Assembly (NCBI RefSeq): GCF_030380735.1
Contig: NZ_JAUDRZ010000008.1
Coordinates: forward strand, 616,958-680,957
Origin: Rhizobium sp. S152
GTDB lineage: Bacteria; Pseudomonadota; Alphaproteobacteria; Rhizobiales; Rhizobiaceae
Direction of reading: 5' to 3'
Length of the DNA: 64,000 nt
A program made the position numbers and the translations under genes. Positions 43,744-51,690 of this stretch are shown in pieces. Within the stretch, counting starts at the first letter, position 1, and every line of letters begins with the position of its first letter. The notes beneath the pieces were generated by a model that was given only the letters and a program-made list of their open reading frames with translations, was not told the DNA's origin and did not search any database.

Positions 43744-44403
43744 ATGCTGATCGTAAAGCCCGGCAGCACCGCGGTACCGGAAAGCGATCTCCTCGATGAG
43801 GGACTGCCCGTGATCGATGCCGGCGAGATCGAGCCGCGCTTTCGTGCCGTCATGGGCAGAGGTGGCGAGCGCCGTGGCATTCGCCTGGAGCGCATCTACT
43901 GGGATGGCCTCGGCCGCATGTCGGCATCAGGCCGCATGTCGACCTCCGACCTCGTGCACTACACGGCCTCGCAGATGCCGGAATCGGGCAATCTGGCCTC
44001 GCTGCTGCGCGTGCTCAGCCTCAAATGGGCATTGCGCCGGCTGGATACGGTTGAAGACATTTCCTCGCTCGCCAACGTCAACGCAATCATCCAGGCCTCG
44101 CCGTCGCCGACCGTCCTTTTGACGCGCGACAAGAAGGTGCAGCTGTTCAACGAGCCTTTCCTGTCGATGCTGCGCCAGCGGCTGCCGATGGGCAATGCCG
44201 AGCAATTGACCAAGGGCCTGCGGTTCTCGATCGATACGCAGATCGACGAAGCGCTGGAAACGCTTGGCCGCAACAAGGGCAAGACGCTCAACACCGGCTT
44301 CACCATCACGGTGGGATCGATGACGATGAAGGGCCAGATCAATCTTGCGCTGGCGCCGACCCACGAGAAGCCGATGCTGATCGGCTATATTTCCCGCTAC
44401 TGA
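43744..44403 (+). CDS. ribbon-helix-helix (RHH_4-like) plus PAS-like protein in the secretion operon
   Basis: A 219-residue cytoplasmic protein. Residues about 42-100 (RRGIRLERIYWDGLGRM, DLVHYTASQMPE, NLASLLRVLSLKWALRR) match the alphaproteobacterial RHH_4 ribbon-helix-helix pattern. Residues about 110-215 (ASPSPTVLLTRDKKVQLFNEPFL and a beta-rich end) look PAS-like. No signal or membrane segment is present. Its ATG is directly after the HlyD stop (no gap), so it is part of the operon. A DNA-binding ligand-sensing regulator of this or the adhesin gene is a reasonable guess, but the target is unknown; alternative: a cytoplasmic partner of the secretion system. Confidence 0.75.
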   Translation: MLIVKPGSTAVPESDLLDEGLPVIDAGEIEPRFRAVMGRGGERRGIRLERIYWDGLGRMSASGRMSTSDLVHYTASQMPESGNLASLLRVLSLKWALRRLDTVEDISSLANVNAIIQASPSPTVLLTRDKKVQLFNEPFLSMLRQRLPMGNAEQLTKGLRFSIDTQIDEALETLGRNKGKTLNTGFTITVGSMTMKGQINLALAPTHEKPMLIGYISRY

Positions 44404-45036
44404 TCAGCTGCGTTGCAGCGCCAGATGCGCGCCGAGGCCGACCAGCGTCGCGCCGCCCAGCCGCCGCACCAGCCGCTGCGCCGAAGTCGAGCGCCGCAGC
44501 CTGCCAATGACGGCACCGGCAAGGAACACGCAGACGATATCGGCGGATGAAAAGATCACGTTGACGATCGTGCCGAGGATGACGAACTGCAGCCAGACCG
44601 GGAAAGCGGCCGATGCATCGATGAACTGCGGCAGGAAGGCGAAGAAGAAGATCGCCGTCTTCGGGTTTAGCACGTCGATCATGAAGCTCTCGAACAGCGC
44701 CCGCCGCCCGGATTTCGGCTCCGTGCCGGGCAGGGTGGTCTCGCCCTCCTGCTTGCCGCGAAACAGCGAGATACCCAGCCAAACGAGATAGGCCGCGCCG
44801 ATCAGCTTCACCGCCATGTAGAGAACAGGCACGGCGTGAAACAGGATCGAGAGCCCGGCGGCCGCTGCCGCCACATGGACATAGCAGCCGAGATGAATAC
44901 CGAGCGCCGCCATGAATCCCGCACGTCGCCCGCGCGCCATGGTCTGCGCCGCCGCGTAAAGCATGGCCGGACCGGGCATGTAGGCAAAAAGAGTGGTGGT
45001 GATGAAGAAGCTGATCAGTAGTTCGGCGGATGGCAT
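44404..45036 (-). CDS. LysE-family amino acid exporter
   Basis: A 210-residue inner-membrane exporter with about six helices. The LysE/RhtB signature is clear: TTTLFAYMPGPAMLYAAAQTMARGRRAGFMAALGIHLG, and FMIDVLNPKTAIFFFAFLPQFID. Exports amino acids or derivatives. Convergent with the secretion operon; its stop abuts the RHH gene stop. The ATG at 45036 (MPSAELL) fits the family; a Met four codons earlier is possible. No regulator is adjacent. Confidence 0.87.
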   Translation of the reverse strand: MPSAELLISFFITTTLFAYMPGPAMLYAAAQTMARGRRAGFMAALGIHLGCYVHVAAAAAGLSILFHAVPVLYMAVKLIGAAYLVWLGISLFRGKQEGETTLPGTEPKSGRRALFESFMIDVLNPKTAIFFFAFLPQFIDASAAFPVWLQFVILGTIVNVIFSSADIVCVFLAGAVIGRLRRSTSAQRLVRRLGGATLVGLGAHLALQRS

Positions 45037-45162
45037 CGGGTCCCCCATTCAAGTGCTAAGCCGTTGATATCAGGCCGCGCTTGATCTGCATAGCGGATCA
45101 GGGAGAGACTTTGCCGGCCGGCCCGGATGCCGCGCGCGGCGATCCGGAACGGTCCTGCTGCG

Positions 45163-46128
45163 TCAGAAGGCTACGCCTTCGCCGGGCGCGACTTTCTCGA
45201 TCGGCATGGCGGCCGCCATCTGCTTGGTCCCGACGCGCGAGCCGTGCAGGTAGCCCTTGCCGTTGGCGATCGAGTAGAGCGGCTGGTAGTCGGGCAGGCG
45301 GCTGTCGGCCAGCACCTCGTCGCGCATGTTGTCGAGAATGAAGCGGCTGCCGCCGACCGAGACGGACAAGACGGCGTGATAAAACCTACGCTTCTGGTCG
45401 AACAGCACGACCACGGCCATGTCCTTGAGGTCGACGCCCTCGGCATGCAGCGCCGCCATCTTCAGGATCGCGAAATCCTCGCAGTCGCCCTGCTGGCGCG
45501 ACAGCGTCTCGGATGGCTTTGCCCAGTAGTCGGCCTGGCCATAGGTGTCGATGTCGCGGCGGTAGCGAATGGTGTGATTGACCGTTGCATTGACGGCATT
45601 GAGCTTGTCGCGGATCGATGCCTGCGCCTTGCGCGTGAACGCCGCCTTGATCGCGGTCGCTGCCTCGCATTTGCCCTTGGCGCAGCCGATCGCCGCGCCG
45701 CTGTTCATTTCGGCAAGCGACGGCGCCAGTTTTTTCAGCGCCGCGAGCTTCTTGAACGGGATGGCGACGGTGCCGAAAACGGCGCTGTCGGAGCGAGCGG
45801 CGGTGACAGCCGGACGCGTCGCGGGCCTGATCGATGCCGTGCTTTCAGGCGACCACGAGGCCGGCTGGACGAAGGACGACAGATCGACCGAACTCATCGC
45901 CCGCACGATGCCATCGGTGGCGGCGCCGACCAGTGCGGCGACACCGGCAAGGCTGCCGGTCTGCGCCAGCGCCCGTGCCGGGATGGCGGAGAAGATGGGC
46001 GGGTAGGCGGCGCCTGTGAGCTGCGCCGAGGGAAGCGCGCCGGCCTGTGCAGAACCGCAGGCGGACAGGGCCATGACAAGGGCCGAAGTCAGGGAAGCAA
46101 GTCTTCTTGTTATTCTTGCGGGCTTCAT
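45163..46128 (-). CDS. BTLCP cysteine protease (LapG-like) with lipobox
   Basis: A 321-residue exported protein. The N-terminus carries a signal ending in LSAC (Cys24) with Gly after it, a lipoprotein lipobox. The C-terminal domain is the bacterial transglutaminase-like cysteine proteinase: QGDCEDFAILK with Cys216, YHAVLSV with His251, and ILDNM with Asp266 form the triad, and QADYWAKPSETL is the conserved preceding block. LapG-type members cut LapA-type adhesins behind their retention module; the adhesin here has a VAAG at that place. Lying 1 kb from the secretion operon supports this pairing (inference). A non-proteolytic role is possible. Confidence 0.85.
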   Translation of the reverse strand: MKPARITRRLASLTSALVMALSACGSAQAGALPSAQLTGAAYPPIFSAIPARALAQTGSLAGVAALVGAATDGIVRAMSSVDLSSFVQPASWSPESTASIRPATRPAVTAARSDSAVFGTVAIPFKKLAALKKLAPSLAEMNSGAAIGCAKGKCEAATAIKAAFTRKAQASIRDKLNAVNATVNHTIRYRRDIDTYGQADYWAKPSETLSRQQGDCEDFAILKMAALHAEGVDLKDMAVVVLFDQKRRFYHAVLSVSVGGSRFILDNMRDEVLADSRLPDYQPLYSIANGKGYLHGSRVGTKQMAAAMPIEKVAPGEGVAF

Positions 46129-46300
46129 GTCGATCGTCTCTCCGTGTGTGAGAGAAGATTACAAATAGCCTATAAAAATCAGGTATTTAAACGTAGATAA
46201 GTGTTCCGGAATTTATCGGGTCGAATGCGCATAAAATTTTAGTTTTGCCGTCAACCAAGTTTGGGGGAAGGGTTTGCTTTCGGCCGTCGCCTGTGCAGAT

Positions 46301-47602
46301 ATGAAGCCCGTGAAAAGCCTGCGTTTCAGGCGTATTTTGAGTTCGGGGGAACAGGTGAGAGTGCATCGGATCGCGCGCGGGGAGCGCGGGCATGGTTTAC
46401 TTCAGGCAGCCGCAAAGCCGATTTTCAATGCCGCCGTTTCGCTCGGGCGCTTCCGGGGGCTTTCGGTATCGGCGCTTCTGCTCCTCTGCGGCACACTTGC
46501 AGCCTGTCAGTCCGGCGTCGATGGTGTCGCCACGAACGTCAAGACGAACGACATCAAACCGCCATCGACGGAGGTCGAGGAGAGCTACGGCGAGACCGGC
46601 GCCGAAATCACGCTTTTGGCCGCGAAAGGCAGTAGCGGTCTCTATGAGGGTGCTGCCCGTGACGTGCGCGACGGCATGGCGCTCGGCGTCGGCGAGCTCG
46701 GCAACAGCCAGGTCTTCGTCAAGGTCATCGATGTTTCCGGCGGCGCTGGCGCGGCCACCGCTGCGGTGAGTGCTGCCAAGACGAGGGGCTCGACGCTCAT
46801 CGTCAGCTACGCCTCGCCGGCCGTCACATCTGCAATCGCCTCGCTTCCGGCCGACCAGCGCCCGCCGCTCCTCAATCTCGGCGTGCCGGTCCCAGCCGGC
46901 GCCGGCAATGTCTACAACCTCGTCTCCGATGAAGTCGACAGCGCCATCGAAGGTGCCCGTGCGGCCGCCGCCAGCGGCCATAAAAAGATATTCGCGTTTG
47001 CCCAGTCCGACTTCTCGCCCGCGTCCGAAAGCCGCCTCTCCAGCGCCATCCGCGCATCCGGCGGCACCTGGGTCGGCATCGCCCGTTACGAGCTGACCGA
47101 TGCGTCGGCCTCCGACGCCGTGCAGAAGAGCAGGGCGCTGCTGCAGGGCGCCGATACGGTGCTGATCCTCGGCAAGAGCGCCATCGTCACCACGGTGGCC
47201 GGAGCGGTGAAGGCGGGCGGACAGCCGAACCTCAGCTTCGTCGGCACCAGCGCCTGGCCGCAGCAGACCTGGTCCAACGCTTCGGTCAACGGCACGCTGA
47301 TCGCCCGCGTCGAGCCCGATGGCGCCGGCATGATCGGCGCCCGCTACAAGCTTCACTACAAGCGCACGCTCACCGATGATGCCGCCTATGGCTACGACGC
47401 CGTCGCCATCGCCTCCGGCGTCGTCAGGACCAAGGGACCGGAAGCGATGACGGCTGAAACGCTGACCAGCAAGGTCGGCTTCCACGGTGTCACCGGCGTC
47501 TTCCGCCTGACGCCGGCAGGCTCCGTCGAGCGCAAACTCAGCCTCTATGCCATCTCAGGCGGCAAGCTGAACCTGCTCGGCGCCGCCTCCGCCTCGTTCT
47601 AG
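46301..47602 (+). CDS. periplasmic-binding-fold lipoprotein (Peripla_BP_6, LpoA-like)
   Basis: A 433-residue lipoprotein (from the ATG used here). A hydrophobic segment ending LCGTLAAC gives a lipobox; the mature part has the leucine-binding-protein fold (ITLLAAKGSSGLYEGAARDVRDGMALG, LIVSYASPAVTSAIASLP, KKIFAFAQSDFSP). Rhizobial homologues are annotated as penicillin-binding-protein activators or ABC-transporter binding proteins; no permease is adjacent, favouring the former. The start is uncertain: a TTG at 46274, this ATG and GTG codons at 46355 and 46361 are all in frame, and the later ones would place a normal-length n-region before the signal. Confidence 0.8.
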   Translation: MKPVKSLRFRRILSSGEQVRVHRIARGERGHGLLQAAAKPIFNAAVSLGRFRGLSVSALLLLCGTLAACQSGVDGVATNVKTNDIKPPSTEVEESYGETGAEITLLAAKGSSGLYEGAARDVRDGMALGVGELGNSQVFVKVIDVSGGAGAATAAVSAAKTRGSTLIVSYASPAVTSAIASLPADQRPPLLNLGVPVPAGAGNVYNLVSDEVDSAIEGARAAAASGHKKIFAFAQSDFSPASESRLSSAIRASGGTWVGIARYELTDASASDAVQKSRALLQGADTVLILGKSAIVTTVAGAVKAGGQPNLSFVGTSAWPQQTWSNASVNGTLIARVEPDGAGMIGARYKLHYKRTLTDDAAYGYDAVAIASGVVRTKGPEAMTAETLTSKVGFHGVTGVFRLTPAGSVERKLSLYAISGGKLNLLGAASASF

Positions 47603-47603
47603 A

Positions 47604-47633
47604 ATAAAAGCCGCGGCAGCTCGATGCCGCGGC
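47604..47633 (-). terminator. terminator of ABC-F gene
   Basis: Stem GCCGCGGCA / TGCCGCGGC (47610-47618, 47625-47633) followed on the minus strand by a T-rich tail (CTTTTATT). It lies between convergent ends and could also act on the plus strand. Confidence 0.7.
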
Positions 47634-47640
47634 CCTGAGG

Positions 47641-49167
47641 TCACACCATGCCTGACGCGGAAGCGAAGAATGCTTCCGGGCTCTCCACCTCCACCAGCCG
47701 TTTCCTGTCGATCACCCAGAAGCGGTTGCCGACCTCGCGGATGAAGCTGCGGTCGTGCGATACCAGCAGGCAGGTTGCCTGCTGCGCCATCAGCTCCGCC
47801 TCCAGCGCCTCCTGGCCCTCGATATCGAGATGGTTGGTCGGTTCATCGAGCAGGTAGAAGTTCGGATTGGCGAGCCGCAGCGCCAGCATGCCGAGCCGTG
47901 CCTTCTGCCCGCCGGACAATCGTCCGATCGGCTTTTCCTGCATCTCCACGCTCATGCCGGCGCCCGCCAGCAGCGACCGCGCGCGGGCGTCACCCAGATC
48001 GAAGCGCCGCAGGATCATCCGCATCGGCGTCTCCTCGTCCTTGAGATCGCCGAGCGCCTGGTCGCCATAGCCGAGCACCACCGAAGGCGTCACCTTGATG
48101 CTGCCATCGGCAGCGTCGGGAGCCTCGATCGCCCGCCGCAGCATCGAGACGAGCCGCGTCTTGCCGGCTCCGTTTTCGCCGAGCAGCACGATCCGGTCGC
48201 CCTGGCAGAGAAACTGCCTGCCGGTGCGAAACAGAAGCCGCCCGTCCGGCGTCGTCACCTCGGCATCGTCAAGTGTCACCAGCACCTTGGCATGCGTGCC
48301 GCGATTGGCGAGCCGGATGGCGCCGGCCGAGCGTTCGAGATGCGCGGGCTTTGCCGCATCCTCCAGCTTGTCGGCGCGCTGCTTGAGCTGCTTTGTCTTG
48401 ACGACGAGCAGGTCGCTGCCGGAGTTGATGCCGATATTGTTGAGCTTCGCCGCCTGCTGGCGCAGCTGCTGCGCCGTCTTCATGTCGCGCTGGTAGCGCC
48501 GCTCGTCCGCCGCGTCGGTCTCGTCGAGTGCGGCCCGCGCCTTGGTATAGCCGAGCGCAAAGACAGGCGAGCGTTCCGGGCGCAGGAACAGCGTCCGGTT
48601 GGTCGTCGCATCCAGAAAGGCGCGGTCGTGGCTGGCGATGACAACGGGCGTGTCGCGCGGCAGGCCGTTCACCCATGCCTCAAGCCGGGCGATCTTGCCG
48701 AGATCGAGATGGTTGGTCGGCTCGTCGAGCATCAGCACATCGGGCTCGGTAACCCAGACGCGCGCCAGCATCGCCAGCCGCTGCCAGCCGCCGCTGAGCT
48801 GACCGACCGGCCGCTCGCGCAAGAGATCGGGTACATCGAGCGCGTCGAGCACGATGTCCACCCGCCAGCTCTCGTTCTCCTGCTGGTCCAGCGGCAGGGC
48901 CCGCAGCACGGCCTGATGGAACGGCACATTGACGAGCGCCGCCGGCACGTCCTGCTCGACATGGCCGATCGTCAGGCCGCGCGAGCGCGTCACGTCGCCA
49001 TCCGTCGCCTCCATGGTGCCGGCGATCACGCGCAGCAGCGTGGACTTGCCGCGCCCGTTGGCGGCGACGAGGCCGATGCGGTCACCGGCATTGATGGTGA
49101 GGTCGAGATTGGAAAACAGCGGTCTGGAGAGGGAGACGCCGAGATTGCGGATATTGATAAGAGTCAT
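47641..49167 (-). CDS. ABC-F family ATPase
   Basis: A 508-residue cytoplasmic protein with two ABC ATPase domains and no membrane helix, as in ABC-F proteins that act on the ribosome. First domain: Walker A GLVAANGRGKSTLLR, signature LSGGWQRLAM, Walker B MLDEPTNHLDL. Second: LLGENGAGKTRL, LSGGQKARLGM, YLLDEPTNHLDIEG. A linker with a basic coiled segment (YQRDMKTAQQLRQQAAKL) lies between. ABC-F members either regulate translation or protect ribosomes from antibiotics. A leader frame with perfect Shine-Dalgarno and several hairpins lie in its 384-base upstream region, and its own ribosome-binding site is weak, so regulation by translation of the leader is plausible. Confidence 0.9.
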   Translation of the reverse strand: MTLINIRNLGVSLSRPLFSNLDLTINAGDRIGLVAANGRGKSTLLRVIAGTMEATDGDVTRSRGLTIGHVEQDVPAALVNVPFHQAVLRALPLDQQENESWRVDIVLDALDVPDLLRERPVGQLSGGWQRLAMLARVWVTEPDVLMLDEPTNHLDLGKIARLEAWVNGLPRDTPVVIASHDRAFLDATTNRTLFLRPERSPVFALGYTKARAALDETDAADERRYQRDMKTAQQLRQQAAKLNNIGINSGSDLLVVKTKQLKQRADKLEDAAKPAHLERSAGAIRLANRGTHAKVLVTLDDAEVTTPDGRLLFRTGRQFLCQGDRIVLLGENGAGKTRLVSMLRRAIEAPDAADGSIKVTPSVVLGYGDQALGDLKDEETPMRMILRRFDLGDARARSLLAGAGMSVEMQEKPIGRLSGGQKARLGMLALRLANPNFYLLDEPTNHLDIEGQEALEAELMAQQATCLLVSHDRSFIREVGNRFWVIDRKRLVEVESPEAFFASASGMV

Positions 49168-49249
49168 GATCTTGCTCTGGTCTTCCGAACGACCGCGGCC
49201 GCGCGCTTGAGCGCCACGGGCATGCGTGTCGTTTCGGTGGATAAGTCAC

Positions 49250-49354
49250 AAGCAGGCGAGCCAAAGCTCGGCTCTGCTTAGCCACGAAGGGCGGACCAGG
49301 AAGAGATTTGCGAGAAACGGTCTCTGGTCAGCCCTGCAAACGCATCTGCAGGGC
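49250..49354 (-). promoter_or_regulatory. hairpins between leader ORF and ABC-F gene
   Basis: Three inverted repeats lie in the ABC-F leader mRNA: GCCCTGCA / TGCAGGGC (49331-49354) inside the leader ORF's 3' end; GACCAG / CTGGTC with AGA/TCT (49294-49329) overlapping its stop; and AAGCAG-CGAGC / GCTCG-CTGCTT (49250-49279) after it. This arrangement allows alternative folding depending on where a ribosome stalls. Mechanism is inferred. Confidence 0.6.
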
Positions 49355-49402
49355 GTTGACGGGGCCACGCTGCCGGTAAAACCGGAAGTAAAAATTCTGC
49401 AC
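49328..49402 (-). CDS. leader peptide of the ABC-F gene
   Basis: A 24-codon frame starting GTG at 49402, with a perfect AAGGAGG (49409-49415) six bases before it. The peptide begins MQNFYFRFYRQRGP and contains RQR, a +X+ pattern known from macrolide-stalled leader peptides. The coding sequence is aromatic/arginine-rich, unlike random high-GC sequence here, and ends in TGA inside a hairpin. It lies 160 bases before the ABC-F start. No database support is claimed; evidence is the ribosome-binding site, hairpins and position. Confidence 0.6.
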   Translation of the reverse strand: MQNFYFRFYRQRGPVNALQMRLQG

Positions 49403-49551
49403 GTGACCCTCCTTTCTCTTTGGCGCAATGGCAATGAAATAACACCGCACACCCCGCGACGCAACCGCACGCTCCGGTTCAAGCCTTGCGGCGGTCCGCC
49501 GGCTGCTATAAGCGCCGGACTCATACTTTATTTCTTTCAGGAGATGCGCCG

Positions 49552-49854
49552 ATGGCCGCGGATGATGACGATTATGTTTACGACGAAGCAACCGGCGAAT
49601 GGCGCCCCGCATCGGAGCTTGCCGCAGAGGCGGCGAAGGCATCGGAAGTGCGCGACGCCGCCGGCAATGTGCTGGCGGACGGTGATTCCGTCACGCTGAT
49701 CAAGGACCTCAAGGTCAAGGGCGCCGGACAGACGCTGAAGCAGGGCACCGTGATCCGCTCGATCCGGCTGACCGACAATCCCGAGGAAATCGACTGCCGC
49801 CACGATGCTATCAAGGGTCTTGTGCTGCGAACGGAGTTCGTGCGCAAGCGGTAG
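49552..49854 (+). CDS. PhnA-domain (alkylphosphonate-utilisation-like) protein
   Basis: A 100-residue small acidic protein. The C-terminal half (VRDAAGNVLADGDSVTLIKDLKVKGAGQTLKQGTVIRSIRLTDNPEEIDCRHDAIKGLVLRTEFVRK) is the SH3-like PhnA domain; no zinc ribbon is seen before it. CAGGAG precedes the ATG. The role of such proteins is unclear despite the name. It stands alone between the ABC-F leader and the convergent ATPase gene. Confidence 0.85.
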   Translation: MAADDDDYVYDEATGEWRPASELAAEAAKASEVRDAAGNVLADGDSVTLIKDLKVKGAGQTLKQGTVIRSIRLTDNPEEIDCRHDAIKGLVLRTEFVRKR

Positions 49855-49912
49855 GGCATGACGCCTGTTGCGGCGCGAACGATCGCCGCCGCAACAGGAT
49901 ATCTGCCTGAAA

Positions 49913-51472
49913 CTACCGTTTCAGGCTGCCGAGAATGCCGCGCACCAGCGCGCGGCCGACCTGCGTCGCCACCGTGCGGGCGACGCTTTTCATCGCCGCT
50001 TCCACCACCGTTTCGCGCTGGTAACCGGCGGCGCGGCCACGGCCCTTACTGGGCTGATCATCCTTGTCGCCGCCGCCGAAGCCAGGCAGCGTCCAGCCGC
50101 CGGTGGTGCTCGCCTCGGTCGGCTGCGGCTCTTCCTTGGCGGCATTGGCCTCGGCTGCGTTCTTGGCGCGGGCGGCGAGCATCTCGAAGGCGGACTCGCG
50201 GTCCACGTCTTCGTCGTAGACGCCGAGAACCGGGCTCTTGTCCATCACCTGCTGCCGCTCGGCATCGGTCAGCGGTCCGACCCGGCCGGATGGCGGCCGT
50301 ACCAGCGTGCGCTCGACGATCGACGGCGCGCCCTTGTCCTCCAGCGTCGAAACCAGCGCTTCGCCGGTGCCGAGCGTGGTGATCACGGTGGCGCAATCGA
50401 AATCCGGGTTGGGGCGGAAGGTATCGGCAGCCGTCTTCACCGCCTTCTGCTCGCGCGGCGAATAGGCGCGCAGCGCATGCTGGACGCGGTTGCCGAGCTG
50501 CGCCAGAACGGTTTCCGGCACGTCGAGCGGGTTCTGCGTGACGAAATAGACGCCGACGCCCTTGGAGCGGATCAGGCGAACCACCTGTTCCACGCGCTCG
50601 GTGAGCACCTTCGGCGCATCGTTGAAGAGCAGGTGCGCCTCGTCGAAGAAGAACACCAGGCGCGGCTTTTCGGGGTCGCCGATTTCCGGCAGTTCCTCGA
50701 ACAATTCGGACAGCAGCCAGAGCAGGAACGTCGCGTAAAGGCGCGGGTTCATCATCAGCTTGTCGGCGGCAAGCACCGAAATCTGGCCGTAGCCGCGATT
50801 GTCGGTGCGCATGATGTCGCTGATCTTCAGCGCCGGCTCGCCGAAGAAGTGCTCCGCGCCCTGCTGCTCCAGAACCAGCAGCGCGCGCTGGATCGAGCCG
50901 ACGGATGCCTTGGAGATCAGACCGAACTGGCTGGAAAGCTCGCTGGCGTTCTCCCCCATGTAGTTCAGCAGCGCAGCGAAATCCTTGAGATCGAGCAGCG
51001 GCAGGCCGGCCTTGTCGGCGATCTTGAAGGCGATGTTGATGACGCCCTCCTGCGGCTCCGACGCATCCATCAGCCGGGCGAGCAGCAACGGTCCCATCTC
51101 GGCGATAGTGGTGCGCACGCGGTGGCCCTTCTCGCCGAAGAGATCCCAGAAGATGACGGGAAACTGGTCGAAAGCGAAGTCGTCGAAGCCGATCTGCTCG
51201 CAGCGCTTGGTGATGAAGTCCTTCGGCTCGCCGCGCGCCGCGATGCCTGAAAGGTCTCCCTTGATATCGGCGCAGAAGACCGGGACGCCGGCCTTGGCGA
51301 AGCCTTCGGCCAGCACCTGCAGCGTCACCGTCTTGCCGGTGCCGGTGGCGCCGGTGACCAGGCCGTGGCGGTTGCCGAACTTGAGATCGAGATATTCGGG
51401 GCTGTTGATGCTATCGTCGGGCTTGCGGCTCACGCCGATGAAAATCTTGCCGTCCTCGATCATTGCAAACAT
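49913..51472 (-). CDS. HerA/FtsK-like ATPase (DUF853)
   Basis: A 519-residue cytoplasmic ATPase of the HerA-like DUF853 family. Walker A is VTGATGTGKTVTLQ, Walker B LVFFFDEAHLLF, and DVPETVLAQLGNRVQHALRAY is the sensor region. HerA-type enzymes usually translocate DNA; the family's role in this group is unknown. The C-terminus (WTLPGFGGGDKDD onward) is low-complexity and basic. No NurA nuclease or other partner is adjacent. It stands 59 bases from the convergent PhnA-domain gene. Confidence 0.88.
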   Translation of the reverse strand: MFAMIEDGKIFIGVSRKPDDSINSPEYLDLKFGNRHGLVTGATGTGKTVTLQVLAEGFAKAGVPVFCADIKGDLSGIAARGEPKDFITKRCEQIGFDDFAFDQFPVIFWDLFGEKGHRVRTTIAEMGPLLLARLMDASEPQEGVINIAFKIADKAGLPLLDLKDFAALLNYMGENASELSSQFGLISKASVGSIQRALLVLEQQGAEHFFGEPALKISDIMRTDNRGYGQISVLAADKLMMNPRLYATFLLWLLSELFEELPEIGDPEKPRLVFFFDEAHLLFNDAPKVLTERVEQVVRLIRSKGVGVYFVTQNPLDVPETVLAQLGNRVQHALRAYSPREQKAVKTAADTFRPNPDFDCATVITTLGTGEALVSTLEDKGAPSIVERTLVRPPSGRVGPLTDAERQQVMDKSPVLGVYDEDVDRESAFEMLAARAKNAAEANAAKEEPQPTEASTTGGWTLPGFGGGDKDDQPSKGRGRAAGYQRETVVEAAMKSVARTVATQVGRALVRGILGSLKR

Positions 51473-51659
51473 TCTCCCAATGGCGCTTGGCCGCTTGCGT
51501 CAAAATGCGGAGAGCAGTTTCCGCACGGTCATTGTAATATCGCTCGTCTGTTATAAGCAGGGACTTCAATGCCGACAACTGTCTGCATTAAAAGGAAAAC
51601 CGGGATTGACGTCCGCCATCGGCGCGGGTCGCTTGAGTTGCCTGATAAACTCGATTAAC

Positions 51660-51677
51660 GTTGACGTTAACGTCAAC
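51660..51677. promoter_or_regulatory. 18-bp palindrome upstream of the DUF2267 gene
   Basis: GTTGACGTTAACGTCAAC is a perfect 18-bp palindrome ending three bases before the AAAGGAGG ribosome-binding site. It is almost certainly a protein-binding site; its position would block transcription or translation start. It resembles MerR-type (LiuR-like) sites I recall, not checked. Confidence 0.6.
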
Positions 51678-51690
51678 AAAGGAGGATACC

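Noticed and set aside
47755..49281. 508-codon plus-strand frame opposite the ABC-F gene
   Set aside because: Shadow frame; the minus strand has two full ABC domains.
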